Assembly: GCF_026013565.1 (NCBI RefSeq)
Contig: NZ_JAPDOB010000002.1
Coordinates: forward strand, 806,001-870,000
Direction: 5' to 3'
DNA: 64,000 nucleotides
Origin: Sphingomonas arvum
GTDB taxonomy: Bacteria; Pseudomonadota; Alphaproteobacteria; Sphingomonadales; Sphingomonadaceae
Position 1 is the stretch's first letter; each line of letters begins with the position of its first letter. A program made the position numbers and the translations under genes. Below the pieces are notes generated by a model, which saw only the letters and a program-made list of their open reading frames with translations, was not told where the DNA came from and did not search any database. Shown piece after piece: positions 8,630-16,965 of the stretch.

Positions 8630-9415
8630 CTAGGCCGCCGTCCAGCCGCCATCCATGCTGAGGTTCGCGCCGGTGATCGAGCCCGCTTCAGGCCGGCAGA
8701 GGTACAGCGCCAGGCTGGCGACCTCGATCGGCTCCACGAAGCGCTTGGTCGGCTGGGCGGCGAGCAGGACGTCGTTCATCACCTGCTCCCGGGTCAACCC
8801 GCGGGCCTTCATTGTGTCGGGGATCTGGTTCTCGACCAGCGGCGTCCAGACATAGCCGGGCGAAATGCAATTAACGGTGACACCGTCGCGCGCCGCCTCC
8901 AGCGCCACCGCCTTGGTGAAGCCGGCGACCCCGTGCTTGGCGGCGACATAAGGCGCCTTGTTGGGCGAAGCGACAACGCTGTGGGCGCTTGCGGTGTTGA
9001 TGATCCGGCCCCAGCCGCGCTGGCGCATGCTGGGCAGGCACAGGCGCGTGGTATGGAACACGGCCGACAGGTTCACCGCCAGGATTGCGTCCCATTTCTC
9101 GGTGGGGAAGTCCTCGATCGGCGAGACGAACTGAATGCCGGCGTTGTTGACGAGGATGGAGGGGGACCCGAGCTCGTCCGTGCAGGTTGCGACCATCGCG
9201 TCGATCGCTTCCGGGTTCGACAGGTCGGCGTCCGAATAGCCCGCGCAGTCGCCGTTAAGCTTGGTGAGTTCGTCCTGGATGACCTGGATCTCGGCTCGGT
9301 CGCCGAAGCCGTTCAGCATCACCCGAGCACCTTCGGCCGCAAGGGCCCGCGCGATGGCGAGGCCGATGCCCGACGTGGAACCCGTGACCAGCGCGACCTT
9401 GTCCTTGAGCAGCAT
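8630..9415 (-). CDS. bdhA: 3-hydroxybutyrate dehydrogenase (SDR family)
   Basis: A 261-residue classical short-chain dehydrogenase. It has the cofactor motif TGSTSGIG at the N-terminus, NNAGIQ, the catalytic Ser region TASAHS and the active-site YVAAK. The segments HSVVASPNKAPYVAAKHGV, CISPGYVWTPLVENQIPD and the C-terminal ITGANLSMDGGWTAA match D-3-hydroxybutyrate dehydrogenases. These oxidise 3-hydroxybutyrate to acetoacetate with NAD, for example when polyhydroxybutyrate is mobilised. It is transcribed alone, divergently from the zinc peptidase gene. The subfamily is judged from remembered signatures, so another SDR specificity remains possible. Confidence 0.85.
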   Translation of the reverse strand: MLLKDKVALVTGSTSGIGLAIARALAAEGARVMLNGFGDRAEIQVIQDELTKLNGDCAGYSDADLSNPEAIDAMVATCTDELGSPSILVNNAGIQFVSPIEDFPTEKWDAILAVNLSAVFHTTRLCLPSMRQRGWGRIINTASAHSVVASPNKAPYVAAKHGVAGFTKAVALEAARDGVTVNCISPGYVWTPLVENQIPDTMKARGLTREQVMNDVLLAAQPTKRFVEPIEVASLALYLCRPEAGSITGANLSMDGGWTAA

Positions 9416-9515
9416 GGTTAAGTCCTCCGTTGTCGGGCGCCTGTCGCGTGCCGCCGCGCCGATTGCAACCGTTACGGGCGGCGAAGCATTTTATAGCTAC
9501 TTGAAGGAGCATGGC

Positions 9516-10400
9516 ATGCGTTTGGGTGGTGGCAACGACGACGGCTTTATCGATCGGACCGGCTCGAGCGGCGGCGGCGGCATGCTTGGCGGCGGAGGCG
9601 GGATGCTCGGCTTCCTCCTGCCGATGGTTCTTGGCCGCTTCGGCTTCGTCGGCATCCTGATCCTGCTGCTGGGTTATTGCGCCTTGTCCAGCCTTGGCGG
9701 CGGCGGCGGCATGCTCGGTGGCGGCTCGCAGCAGGCTGCTTCCGGCCAGTCGACCCTGTCACCACAAACCCGGCAGGTCCTGACGGGTGCGTTGTCCTCG
9801 ACCAACGAGATCTGGGGCGAGCTGTTTCGCGCGTCCGGTGCGTCGTATCAGCGTCCCGAACTAGTGGCTTATACGCGAGGCACGTCCACTGGCTGCGGGC
9901 AGGGGCAGGCGGCGATGGGGCCGTTCTACTGCCCGTCGGACCGCCGCATCTACATCGATCCTCAATTCTTCAATGAGCTCAGTCAGCGTTTCGGAGCACC
10001 GGGCGACTTCGCGCAGTACTATGTCATCGCGCATGAGGTCGGCCATCACGTCCAGAACCTCGAGGGCACCCTTGATCGCGCAAGCACGGCTCAGGCCCGC
10101 GCAGGCGAAGCGGGCGGCAACCAGATTCAGGTCGGTGTCGAGCTGCAGGCCGACTGCTATGCAGGAGTCTGGGCAGCCAACGCCAAGGCGCCGGACGGCA
10201 GCCGGGCGCTTGAAAATGGCGACATCGAAGAGGGTCTGCGCGCGGCGCAGGCGATCGGCGACGACACCTTGCAGCAGCAGACGCAGGGACGCGTCGTGCC
10301 GGAGAGCTTTACCCACGGCACCTCGGCGCAGCGCATGGAAGCGCTGCGCCGCGGCCTGACCACGGGTAACCCGGCGAGCTGCAACTACAACCGGGTCTGA
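9516..10400 (+). CDS. Neutral zinc metallopeptidase, YpfJ family
   Basis: A 294-residue protein of the putative neutral zinc metallopeptidase family. A Gly-rich N-terminus is followed by one transmembrane helix (FGFVGILILLLGYCALSSL). The catalytic part contains CGQGQAAMGPFYCPSDRRIYIDP, HEVGHH and the downstream ELQADCYAGVW, which supplies a third ligand or helper Glu. The ATG at 9516 is chosen because AAGGAG lies seven bases upstream. A longer frame that overlaps the dehydrogenase gene on the other strand is not credible. Orientation suggests a cytoplasmic-membrane anchor with the peptidase domain in the periplasm, by inference. Confidence 0.88.
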   Translation: MRLGGGNDDGFIDRTGSSGGGGMLGGGGGMLGFLLPMVLGRFGFVGILILLLGYCALSSLGGGGGMLGGGSQQAASGQSTLSPQTRQVLTGALSSTNEIWGELFRASGASYQRPELVAYTRGTSTGCGQGQAAMGPFYCPSDRRIYIDPQFFNELSQRFGAPGDFAQYYVIAHEVGHHVQNLEGTLDRASTAQARAGEAGGNQIQVGVELQADCYAGVWAANAKAPDGSRALENGDIEEGLRAAQAIGDDTLQQQTQGRVVPESFTHGTSAQRMEALRRGLTTGNPASCNYNRV

Positions 10401-10401
10401 C

Positions 10402-11394
10402 CTAGAGCTTCACCAGCATCTTGCCGGTGTTCTTGCCGGAGAAGAGGCCAAGGAATGCTTCCGGCGTCTTCTCCAGGCCTTCGACAATGGTGTCGCGGCT
10501 CTTGACCTGGCCGCTGGCCATCAGCGCGCCCATCTTCTGAAAGAACTCGCCCATCTGGGGCATGTAGTCGGTGTAAATGAAGCCCTTGAGCATGATCCGC
10601 ATGGCGATGATCCGCATGATGTAGCGGAAGGCCATCGGCTCGGCACTGTTGTAGCTGTCGATCATGCCGCAGATGGCGAAGCGAGCATTCTGGCGGGCGT
10701 GGGCGAAGGCAGCGTCCAAATGATCGCCGCCGACATTGTCGAAGTAGACGTCGATGCCCTTGGGCGCGGCCTCTGCCAGCGCCTTCACCAGCGGCGTGCC
10801 GGACTTGTAGTCGATCACCGCATCAGCACCCAATGAGCGGACGAACTCGCACTTGTCGGCCCCGCGGGCCGAGCCGATCACGGTCATGCCGTGCGCCTTA
10901 GCGATTTGCACCACGGCCGAGCCGACCGCGCCCGCCGCCGCGGACACGAACAGAGTGTCTCCCTCCTTGGCCTGAGCAGCGTCAAATAGTCCGAACCAGG
11001 CGGTGCCGCCGGTGACACCCAGGTTACCGAGGAAGTCCTGCGGCTGAACACCGGGGATTGGCGGCAGCTTGTTGAGGCTCTTACCCGGGACCACCGCTTC
11101 GTCGCGCCAGCCCGCCATGTGCAGCACCGTGTCGCCAGGCTGGAAAGCGGGGTCGCGGCTTTCCACCACCTCGCCGACGGCACCGCCTTCGAGCGGCTGG
11201 CCGATCTGGAACGGCGGGACGTAGCTCTTCACGTCATTCATCCGCCCGCGCATGTACGGGTCGACCGACAGCCAGCGGTTGCGGACGTGGACGCTCCCTT
11301 CGGTCAGCTCCGGCAGGCTGGTCTCCGCGAACTCGAAGTTGTCGGCGGTGGGTAGTCCGCTGGGGCGGCTCTTGAGGTTCCAGGCGCGGGCCAT
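10402..11394 (-). CDS. NADP-dependent oxidoreductase, CurA/leukotriene-B4-dehydrogenase-like
   Basis: A 330-residue zinc-independent medium-chain reductase. The N-terminus ARAWNLKSRPSGLPTADNFE, then SVDPYMRGRMNDVKSY, and a nucleotide-binding segment VSAAAGAVGSAVVQIAKAHG are typical of 2-alkenal/curcumin reductases, as is the C-terminal AFLGLFSGKNTGKMLVKL. The start at 11394 is preferred because AGGAG lies just upstream; the longer frame passes through the terminator hairpin. It probably reduces alpha,beta-unsaturated carbonyls with NADPH in the cytoplasm. Its stop lies one base from the convergent zinc-peptidase stop. Confidence 0.88.
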   Translation of the reverse strand: MARAWNLKSRPSGLPTADNFEFAETSLPELTEGSVHVRNRWLSVDPYMRGRMNDVKSYVPPFQIGQPLEGGAVGEVVESRDPAFQPGDTVLHMAGWRDEAVVPGKSLNKLPPIPGVQPQDFLGNLGVTGGTAWFGLFDAAQAKEGDTLFVSAAAGAVGSAVVQIAKAHGMTVIGSARGADKCEFVRSLGADAVIDYKSGTPLVKALAEAAPKGIDVYFDNVGGDHLDAAFAHARQNARFAICGMIDSYNSAEPMAFRYIMRIIAMRIMLKGFIYTDYMPQMGEFFQKMGALMASGQVKSRDTIVEGLEKTPEAFLGLFSGKNTGKMLVKL

Positions 11395-11414
11395 CGAGCT
11401 TCTCCTAAAGCAAA

Positions 11415-11445
11415 GGGCCCGACCGCCATGGCGGCGGCCGGGCCC
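11415..11445 (-). terminator. Rho-independent terminator
   Basis: Strong hairpin. GGGCCCG at 11415-11421 pairs with CGGGCCC at 11439-11445, and CCGCC at 11423-11427 pairs with GGCGG at 11430-11434. Read on the minus strand it is followed by TTTGCTTT. It lies directly after the stop of the DUF2171 gene and before the reductase gene, separating the two transcripts. Confidence 0.75.
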
Positions 11446-11469
11446 TCGCGTCAACGCTTCAACGTGCGC

Positions 11470-13005
11470 TTAACTGCGCTTGTTGTCGTCCTCGTAGGTG
11501 CCGGAGAAGCTCCGGTCGAGGATATGCGGGCCATCCCCGGACTGCTGGCCGGCGGTCGACGAACCAGTTGCTCCGGTCGCGCCCGTGTTCAGGTCCTGGT
11601 TGCCGCGGTTCTCGTCGTCCCGTCGACCACCGAACAGGCCGCTTAGCAGGCCGCCGCCGCCCGAGCCGCGATCGTCACCGCCGCGCTCCTCGTGCAGCTG
11701 ACCGCGGAGCGAGTCCTTGGTGCCGCTGAGGTAGACCTTGCCGTCTTCAACCCGTTCCAGGAGCGAGCAGCTGAAGCTGCGGTGCACGCCGCCGGCTTCG
11801 GGATCGTTCTTGGTCATGATCACGGTGTCGCCGTGAACCTTGTCGACCATGCCGATGTGCTGCCCGCTCGAGTCTACTACTTCGAAGTGCTCGCGGATGG
11901 ATTGCAGCATCTGGCGCTTGGTCTGGCGTTGCTGGCGGAATCCGGAGAACTCGTTCTCGAACCGGCTCTGATGCTCCTGGCGGTAGGCGTGGTAGTCATT
12001 GTCGAGCTCGTCGATCTGACGCTGGCGCCAGCTCGAATAATGCTCGTCGTGCGGGCTGCTGCCACGGCCGCCGAGCAGGGACGCGCCCGCACCTGCCGCC
12101 GCGCCGACGAAGCCACCCCGATTACGGCTGCGGTCGTCATCGCGCCCGCCGCCGTAGCGCTGGCCGCCGCTCATTCGGTCGTTGCCCTGGTCCTGACTGA
12201 AGTCCTGGCGGCCATACTGACTGCGGGTGAAGTCCTGCCCGCCCATGCCGGAGCGGTAGTGCTCCTCATGGTCCTGGCCGCCGCTGCTGCCACGGCCATA
12301 GTCACCGGTCATCGGCCGGTACTGGTCGCCACCCTGGCTCTGCCGGCCGTAGCGCTGACTGCCGAAGCCGGAGCGGTCATCGTCATGGCTGAAGCTGCCT
12401 TGGCCGAAGCGCTGCCGGTCCTGGTCACGGTCGCGATGCTGGTCTTCCCAGCCGCGGCTCTGCGGCGAAGGCGAGTAGCTGCCGCCGCCACGCTGGCCGT
12501 AGCCCGGGGGGTAGCCGCGGTTGCCGCCACGGTCCTGGTCCCGATCCCGGTGCTGGTCCTGGCGATAGCCGGTGCTGCCCCAATGGGACCGGTCCTGGCT
12601 GGTGTAGTCGCCGCCGCCGAAGCCGCCGCTTTCGCCGCCGCCACGGCCATACTGGCTACGATAATCGCCGCCTTCACGGCCGCGGCCATAACTGGTCGAC
12701 TGCCCACCGCCGAAGAAGGCCGAGCGGTCGTCGTCATGAGCCCCGCCGTGCTCACGCCGGGGGTCGCGACCCTGGTTGCCGTACTCGCTGCGGCCACGGC
12801 TACTGTCCGGATGGCTCATGCGGTCGTCATCGCCGCGCCGACCGCCGCTGTCCTCGTCGCCGAACCAGCTTTGCACCTCGTCACGGGCGCGGTCCCAAAA
12901 GCCGCGGTTGTCGCCGCCGCCGCCGCCACGCGGCCCGTTGTTGCGGTCCTGATAGCGACCCTCGTCGCGGTATCCGCCGCCGCGGTCATACCGATCGTTA
13001 GCCAT
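11470..13005 (-). CDS. Low-complexity Gly/Arg/Asp-rich protein with C-terminal DUF2171 domain
   Basis: A 511-residue protein. About 310 N-terminal residues are a low-complexity tract rich in Gly, Arg, Asp, Gln, Ser and Tyr, with repeats like GGGYRDEGRYQDRN and HRDRDQDR. These are followed by a helical Arg/Gln-rich linker (RQRQIDELDNDYHAYRQEH) and then a DUF2171 (PRC-barrel-like) domain: MLQSIREHFEVVDSSGQHIG ... GDTVIMTKNDPEAGG. The start at 13005 (MANDRYDRGG) follows a GGAGG site at about ten bases. The disordered region recalls desiccation/stress proteins of sphingomonads. Function is unknown. The opposite strand carries a long Ala/Val-rich frame that is only its shadow. Confidence 0.8.
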   Translation of the reverse strand: MANDRYDRGGGYRDEGRYQDRNNGPRGGGGGDNRGFWDRARDEVQSWFGDEDSGGRRGDDDRMSHPDSSRGRSEYGNQGRDPRREHGGAHDDDRSAFFGGGQSTSYGRGREGGDYRSQYGRGGGESGGFGGGDYTSQDRSHWGSTGYRQDQHRDRDQDRGGNRGYPPGYGQRGGGSYSPSPQSRGWEDQHRDRDQDRQRFGQGSFSHDDDRSGFGSQRYGRQSQGGDQYRPMTGDYGRGSSGGQDHEEHYRSGMGGQDFTRSQYGRQDFSQDQGNDRMSGGQRYGGGRDDDRSRNRGGFVGAAAGAGASLLGGRGSSPHDEHYSSWRQRQIDELDNDYHAYRQEHQSRFENEFSGFRQQRQTKRQMLQSIREHFEVVDSSGQHIGMVDKVHGDTVIMTKNDPEAGGVHRSFSCSLLERVEDGKVYLSGTKDSLRGQLHEERGGDDRGSGGGGLLSGLFGGRRDDENRGNQDLNTGATGATGSSTAGQQSGDGPHILDRSFSGTYEDDNKRS

Positions 13006-13204
13006 TGCCACTCCTCCAAAAGGGTGCATGCCGGCGCGGGCGGGGGTGCCCGCCGCATGATGGTTGATAAACGAGCAGGCGCAGGGCTCTGTTCCGGGCG
13101 GAGAGAGGGCAGCACGGCCAGGCGGAGGCGCCTAGACGACGAGGCGAAAAGGCGCGTTGCAAGGGAGAGAAAGCGCAGCTAGAGGGGCGCTTACCGACAG
13201 GTGC

Positions 13205-13280
13205 GGGGCTGTAGCTCAGATGGGAGAGCGCTGCAATCGCACTGCAGAGGTCAGGGGTTCGATTCCCCTCAGCTCCACCA
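13205..13280 (+). tRNA. tRNA-Ala (anticodon CGC)
   Basis: A complete 76-base cloverleaf with encoded CCA. The acceptor GGGGCTG pairs with CAGCTCC, the D-arm is GCTC/GAGC, and the anticodon stem CTGCA/TGCAG holds loop ATCGCAC, giving CGC with U33. The T-arm AGGGG TTCGATT CCCCT is intact. It decodes GCG. A stretch of phage-like and defence-like genes begins right after its 3' end, so this tRNA may have been an integration site. Confidence 0.95.
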
Positions 13281-13557
13281 GCCCTGTCAATTACTTAGCT
13301 GGCCTCACCCGCGGGCGGTACGGAAATAGCACGGAAGGCTGTTCCGGCTGATCTTACTACAGGTAGCGCATCCGTGTCTGATGCGCCGCACTCCAGCGCT
13401 GGCCAGCCGTAGGCAGGGCCTTTCCTGCCGGCTCTTGCATTGCGAAGTGAGTGGCTTACCGTTCGTCACGCCGGATCACCTGCTGTCGCGGGAGCAATAC
13501 GCGCGAGTTAAGGAACTCGGGCCTTTTCCCCAGAAAACAGCCCTTTACGAGCAGAAT

Positions 13558-14472
13558 ATGACCTCAAAGGAACTCACCCCCGCGCAAGGCAAACTAGACC
13601 TTGGAATCGAGTGCCAGGCCGAAGTCGACGGCATCGGCATGGGAGTTTTAAAGAATGGAACCGCCTATCTGACGGGTCGCGGCCTTGCCCGCCTCGTAGA
13701 TATGGAGAACCTCCATATTCGCACTATCGGTCAAGAGTGGCTGCTGGACTCCCCACCACCGCGCACAGAGAGCATCAAGGCCATTCTCGCAAAACGTGGG
13801 ATACATCGGGACTCGGCTTACATCGCCACCAAAGATGCAGGGGGGCAGACTGTTCATGCTTTCCCCGAAGACGTTTGTCTCGCCGTTCTTGAGTACTATG
13901 CGTTTGATGCCGCTAAGCCGCGGGAAGCAGCTCGCGACAACTACCGCCTGTTAGCCGGCAAGGCGTTGCGTGACCTGATCTATAACCAAGTCGGGTACGA
14001 CCCGAGCGGAGCTAATCGGTTTCACAAGTGGCATGAGCGGATCGCTCTCAATCACCAGTCGGCTCCCAAGGGCTTCTTCCACGTCTTCAACGAAGCTCAC
14101 ACGATTATTTACGAATTGATTTTAGCCGGCGCCGAGATTGGTGAAAAGTTTGTCGTCGATATCTCAATCGGTTCGCACTGGTCGAAGTATTGGAAAGAGG
14201 CCGGCCTAGACATGGTGTATGATCGTGGAAAGTATCCGCATTGTTACCCTGAGAGCCACCCTCAATCCAAATCGAATCCACAGGAGTCATGGTGCTACCC
14301 GCTCGCGGCTCTTGGAGCATTTCGAGAGTGGCTGCAGGACGTTTACTTAGAAGGAGGCAAGTTCAAGGGTTATCTTGACGGCAAGGTTGCCAAAGGCGAG
14401 TTGCCTCCGTCAGTAGCGCAGCTTGCAATAGACACTCTAGCGCCGGCACAGATCACCGGACCCGAGGCTTAG
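13558..14472 (+). CDS. Possible BstA/KilA-N-like prophage protein
   Basis: A 304-residue protein. The N-terminal third (KLDLGIECQAEVDGIGMGV, then LTGRGLARLVDM) looks like a KilA-N/ANT-type phage DNA-binding module. The C-terminal part carries ANRFHKWHERIALNHQSAP, GFFHVFNEAHTIIYELILAG and YPHCYPESHPQSKSNPQ, ending in a helical tail. This layout reminds me of BstA, the prophage-encoded abortive-infection protein, but that is from memory and unverified. The start is uncertain: the frame is open from 13381, but the upstream part does not look conserved and ATG 13558 gives a natural N-terminus. It is followed four bases later by a DUF3223 gene, probably cotranscribed, and lies just downstream of tRNA-Ala. 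Confidence 0.55.
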   Translation: MTSKELTPAQGKLDLGIECQAEVDGIGMGVLKNGTAYLTGRGLARLVDMENLHIRTIGQEWLLDSPPPRTESIKAILAKRGIHRDSAYIATKDAGGQTVHAFPEDVCLAVLEYYAFDAAKPREAARDNYRLLAGKALRDLIYNQVGYDPSGANRFHKWHERIALNHQSAPKGFFHVFNEAHTIIYELILAGAEIGEKFVVDISIGSHWSKYWKEAGLDMVYDRGKYPHCYPESHPQSKSNPQESWCYPLAALGAFREWLQDVYLEGGKFKGYLDGKVAKGELPPSVAQLAIDTLAPAQITGPEA

Positions 14473-14475
14473 AAG

Positions 14476-14793
14476 ATGGGCAGGGCTCGCGCCATCAATC
14501 TTACTACTCGCAGCTTCGCGAAAGCTGGCGACGCAACCGCTCACTTCAGCAGCATGCTCTCACGCTACAAAGTCGGCGACGAGGTCTCGCCTGAGGACAG
14601 TGCTGACTTGGGCGCACTTCTGAAGCGACACGATGAGGCAGCTGATAAGATTGGAGTTGGAGTTCAGCGCTACGAAGTTGGCAGCGCGCCCGAGCCCTTT
14701 CCCAATCAGAGGTGCTTCTGGATCGTCCGGAAAGACGGTTCTCGTATCGATTTCTCGTACCAGCATTGTTTGGAGAAGAAAGCTTACGACTAA
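14476..14793 (+). CDS. DUF3223 (DCL-like) domain protein
   Basis: A 105-residue protein matching the pattern of the DUF3223/DCL family. It has an N-terminal helix leading to FSSMLSRYKVGDEVSPEDSA, LGALLKRHDEAADKIGVGVQ and the terminal RCFWIVRKDGSRIDFSYQHC. In plants DCL proteins act in organellar rRNA processing. Bacterial members are uncharacterised and often sit in mobile regions. It begins four bases after the BstA-like gene, so the two are likely one transcript. The family call is from memory and fairly confident; a role in defence is only a guess from position. Confidence 0.7.
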   Translation: MGRARAINLTTRSFAKAGDATAHFSSMLSRYKVGDEVSPEDSADLGALLKRHDEAADKIGVGVQRYEVGSAPEPFPNQRCFWIVRKDGSRIDFSYQHCLEKKAYD

Positions 14794-14818
14794 TCCGTGG
14801 CCGCCCTGAGCGGGGAAG

Positions 14819-15418
14819 CTAGGTTTCAATCCGTCGCATCTCTGCGTCTGAGAAGGGCACGGCAAGCTCGCAGGCAGTCACGCGTTCGCTACTCAGCCAC
14901 GTGGGCACGTCAGCAGGTCGCAGCATCACCGGCATCGCCTTCGGGTGCACGGCGCCAACGCTTTGGTTTGGCTCGCAAGTGAGAAAGGCGAAGTAGGACC
15001 GCTCGTCGCCTGGTCGCCAGATGCCGGCAAACGCGAACAGCGGCTCGTCATGCTCGTGCAGGCCGAACCACACTTTGCGCTTTCGCTTGGTCTCTGGGTC
15101 GGGCTCTGCCGTCCACTCGCAGAAGCGGGACACGGGCACGATGCAGCGCCGCTCCGGTTTCTCCAGAGCGCTGCGCCAGAACGGACTCGCAAGATTGCGG
15201 ACGTTGGTGACCGGTCTACCCTTGGCTGCGGCCGGCCCAGGAAAGCCCCACTCCATAACCTCCAGCTTCAGCGTCGCGCCCTCAGTGCGCAGCACAGGTG
15301 CGGGCTTCGCGGGGTATATGTCGCCGAACGCAGGCATGTTGGTTCTGTCACCCTCAAAAGAGCCGAAGACACGTCGAATCTCATCGACAGTCGCTGTCAT
15401 GCTGTACAGATTGCACAT
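14819..15418 (-). CDS. SOS response-associated peptidase (SRAP, YedK/HMCES family)
   Basis: A 199-residue SRAP protein, which crosslinks to abasic sites in single-stranded DNA. After Met, the catalytic Cys2 opens MCNLYSMTATVDEI. Further family features are WGFPGPAA, TNVRNLASPFWRSAL, the RCIVPVSRFCEW segment with the active-site Glu, and VHPKAMPVML, which supplies the His. It is a stand-alone gene convergent with the DUF3223 gene. The name SOS-associated refers to the family; I see no clear LexA box upstream. Many sphingomonads carry several SRAP copies, some on phages, so a mobile origin is possible. Confidence 0.9.
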   Translation of the reverse strand: MCNLYSMTATVDEIRRVFGSFEGDRTNMPAFGDIYPAKPAPVLRTEGATLKLEVMEWGFPGPAAAKGRPVTNVRNLASPFWRSALEKPERRCIVPVSRFCEWTAEPDPETKRKRKVWFGLHEHDEPLFAFAGIWRPGDERSYFAFLTCEPNQSVGAVHPKAMPVMLRPADVPTWLSSERVTACELAVPFSDAEMRRIET

Positions 15419-15503
15419 GGCGGCAGCTTATCTGCAGCCTTGATTACTGGCTATGGGGGACAAGTGCTCGTCGGTTCGATGAAGGTGGGGTGAGGGGGGG
15501 CCT

Positions 15504-16247
15504 ATGTACTGCATCAGGTGCGGCGCCGAACTGCCGGACGGCGCGCTCTACTGTCCGAAATGCGGGAAGAAACAGGAAGACGGGGCTCCTTATGCCGGAA
15601 CGTCTGCTCTGCACGCGGACGTAGCGGCTACACTTAACCAACCCATCGTACCCGAGGCGTCAGCTAACACGAGTACGAGCGCTTTGAGTTGGATTGTGGG
15701 AGCAATCTTGGGGCTGTTTGGTTTGTTCGTTATCGGTGTGGTCGCAGCATCGATTGCAGCGCCCAATAAGGTAGCTGAGCCTAGCGTCGCGAACGCTGTG
15801 GTGGGTCAGAACGTCGTCGACATACCCACGGGCCCGCAGGTTACGGAGCCGACATCGAACAGAGCTGCTGAGAATGTGGCTCCTGATCCTGTGGAGAAAG
15901 CGACCGTCCAGGAAGAGGAGGAGGACGGCTCCGGCCTAACATCTGCGCAATTAAACGCTGTTCGGTCGGCACAGCAGTATCTGAATATGACTGGCTTCTC
16001 ACGCGAGGGGTTGATCCAGCAGCTCTCGTCCGAATACGGCAGTGGCTACTCTCGCGCGGATGCAACTGCCGCCGTGGATAGCCTAGCCGTGGATTGGGAC
16101 GAGAATGCTGTTAGGTCGGCACAGCAGTATTTAGAGATGACTGGCTTCTCATGTCAGAAGCTTATTGATCAACTCTCGTCGGATTATGGCAGCAAGTACA
16201 CGGTTGAGCAGGCGACCTATGGCGCACACCAGGCCGGGGCTTGCTAG
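15504..16247 (+). CDS. Zinc-ribbon membrane protein with two Ltp-like repeats
   Basis: A 247-residue protein in four parts. An N-terminal zinc ribbon has CIRCG and CPKCG pairs. A transmembrane helix lies near residues 55-80 (LSWIVGAILGLFGLFVIGVV), followed by an acidic/low-complexity linker. At the C-terminus are two repeats, NAVRSAQQYLNMTGFSREGL and NAVRSAQQYLEMTGFSCQKL, each continuing with IDQLSS-like and YG..YT..QA-like text. These match the Ltp family (host-cell-surface-exposed lipoprotein repeats), known from the phage TP-J34 protein that blocks phage DNA injection. The topology would place the Ltp repeats outside the cytoplasm. The superinfection-exclusion role is inferred from the family. 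Confidence 0.72.
   Translation: MYCIRCGAELPDGALYCPKCGKKQEDGAPYAGTSALHADVAATLNQPIVPEASANTSTSALSWIVGAILGLFGLFVIGVVAASIAAPNKVAEPSVANAVVGQNVVDIPTGPQVTEPTSNRAAENVAPDPVEKATVQEEEEDGSGLTSAQLNAVRSAQQYLNMTGFSREGLIQQLSSEYGSGYSRADATAAVDSLAVDWDENAVRSAQQYLEMTGFSCQKLIDQLSSDYGSKYTVEQATYGAHQAGAC
15957..16152 (+). repeat. Duplicated Ltp repeat unit
   Basis: Two near-identical stretches of about 45 bases, at 15957-16002 and 16107-16152, both containing GGTCGGCACAGCAGTAT and GACTGGCTTCTCA. They encode the two Ltp repeats of the zinc-ribbon protein and point to a recent internal duplication. Confidence 0.75.
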
Positions 16248-16354
16248 TTGCTGACCGTTGCAATCCCGCCAGCGACGAAAGAGCCGGTTCTGAGCATATC
16301 TACCGACAGGGAGAGGACTACGAGAGATTAGGCGAAGTGAGCTTGAAAGCTCCG

Positions 16355-16690
16355 TTAGGCTTTAGAGCTATCTCGGCGAAGTTTCGCGGGGGTGCGATCC
16401 TCCATGAGGGCAAGGAATGAGTATATGCCGGCAGCAGCGAACGTGATCCGGCTGCTTTCCGTCAGCATTGTCATTACCTTGTCCGAGAGGGCGGCAGGCG
16501 TCAGGAGTGCCAGAGGGACTAGAGCTACCCCTGCGAAGAACAGTTCTCCCGTGTCTCGGGAAAAGACGGGAGGAGGCCTCTTCAGCTGCCGCCTACGGAA
16601 ACGGACGTAGAGCATGGCCCCGATGAGCGAGGCCAGATCGACAGCTCGAGAAGCTATGCCCTCCCAGAGAGCTGCAGCGAGGGAACTCAA
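16355..16690 (-). CDS. Small membrane protein of a phage-like gene run
   Basis: A 111-residue membrane protein with hydrophobic segments near residues 17-29 (LASLIGAMLYVRF), 48-66 (ELFFAGVALVPLALLTPAA) and 80-95 (ITFAAAGIYSFLAL). Its ATG overlaps the stop of the upstream small membrane gene (ATGA-type overlap at 16687-16690), so the two are coupled. Together with upstream small genes it resembles the end of a phage morphogenesis or lysis module. No family is recognised, and a holin-related role is only a guess. Confidence 0.55.
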   Translation of the reverse strand: MSSLAAALWEGIASRAVDLASLIGAMLYVRFRRRQLKRPPPVFSRDTGELFFAGVALVPLALLTPAALSDKVMTMLTESSRITFAAAGIYSFLALMEDRTPAKLRRDSSKA

Positions 16691-16914
16691 TCGCGTTTGA
16701 TGGCTCGAAACGCCGTCAGCATCCCTGCACCGAGGCCAACGACCGCCCCTAGCTCGCTAGCGGCAGCTGTCAGCGCCGGGATCCAGCTGAGAAACGCACC
16801 TGCCACAACGGTGCCAGCCAAAGCCGACCCAGCAACCCAGCGTAGGCTATGGATAATGGTTTCAGTGGTGGTCGTCATGAAAAGACACGTAATCCAGAGT
16901 GTGAGGCGATTCAA
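16687..16914 (-). CDS. Small membrane protein, holin-like in size
   Basis: A protein of up to 75 residues. The first start in frame is TTG at 16914; an ATG at 16878 gives 63 residues beginning MTTTTETIIHSLRWVAGSAL and is about as likely, since neither has a clear ribosome site. Two hydrophobic segments, LAGTVVAGAFLSWIPALT and LGAVVGLGAGMLTAF, precede a basic tail (RAIKRD), a holin-like layout. It is coupled by overlap to the next small membrane gene. Phage origin is inferred from size, topology and neighbours. Confidence 0.5.
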   Translation of the reverse strand: MNRLTLWITCLFMTTTTETIIHSLRWVAGSALAGTVVAGAFLSWIPALTAAASELGAVVGLGAGMLTAFRAIKRD

Positions 16915-16965
16915 CTTGTGGTTGAAAGTCGCGTTCCCTGCCGATCGCTTTGCTCATTCAACTGC

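Noticed and set aside
11692-13182. Long plus-strand frame rich in Ala and Val opposite the DUF2171 gene
   Set aside because: It is the antisense of a Gly/Arg/Asp-rich low-complexity gene, which by codon symmetry reads as Ala/Val. It has no domain, and the minus-strand frame has a ribosome site and the DUF2171 domain.
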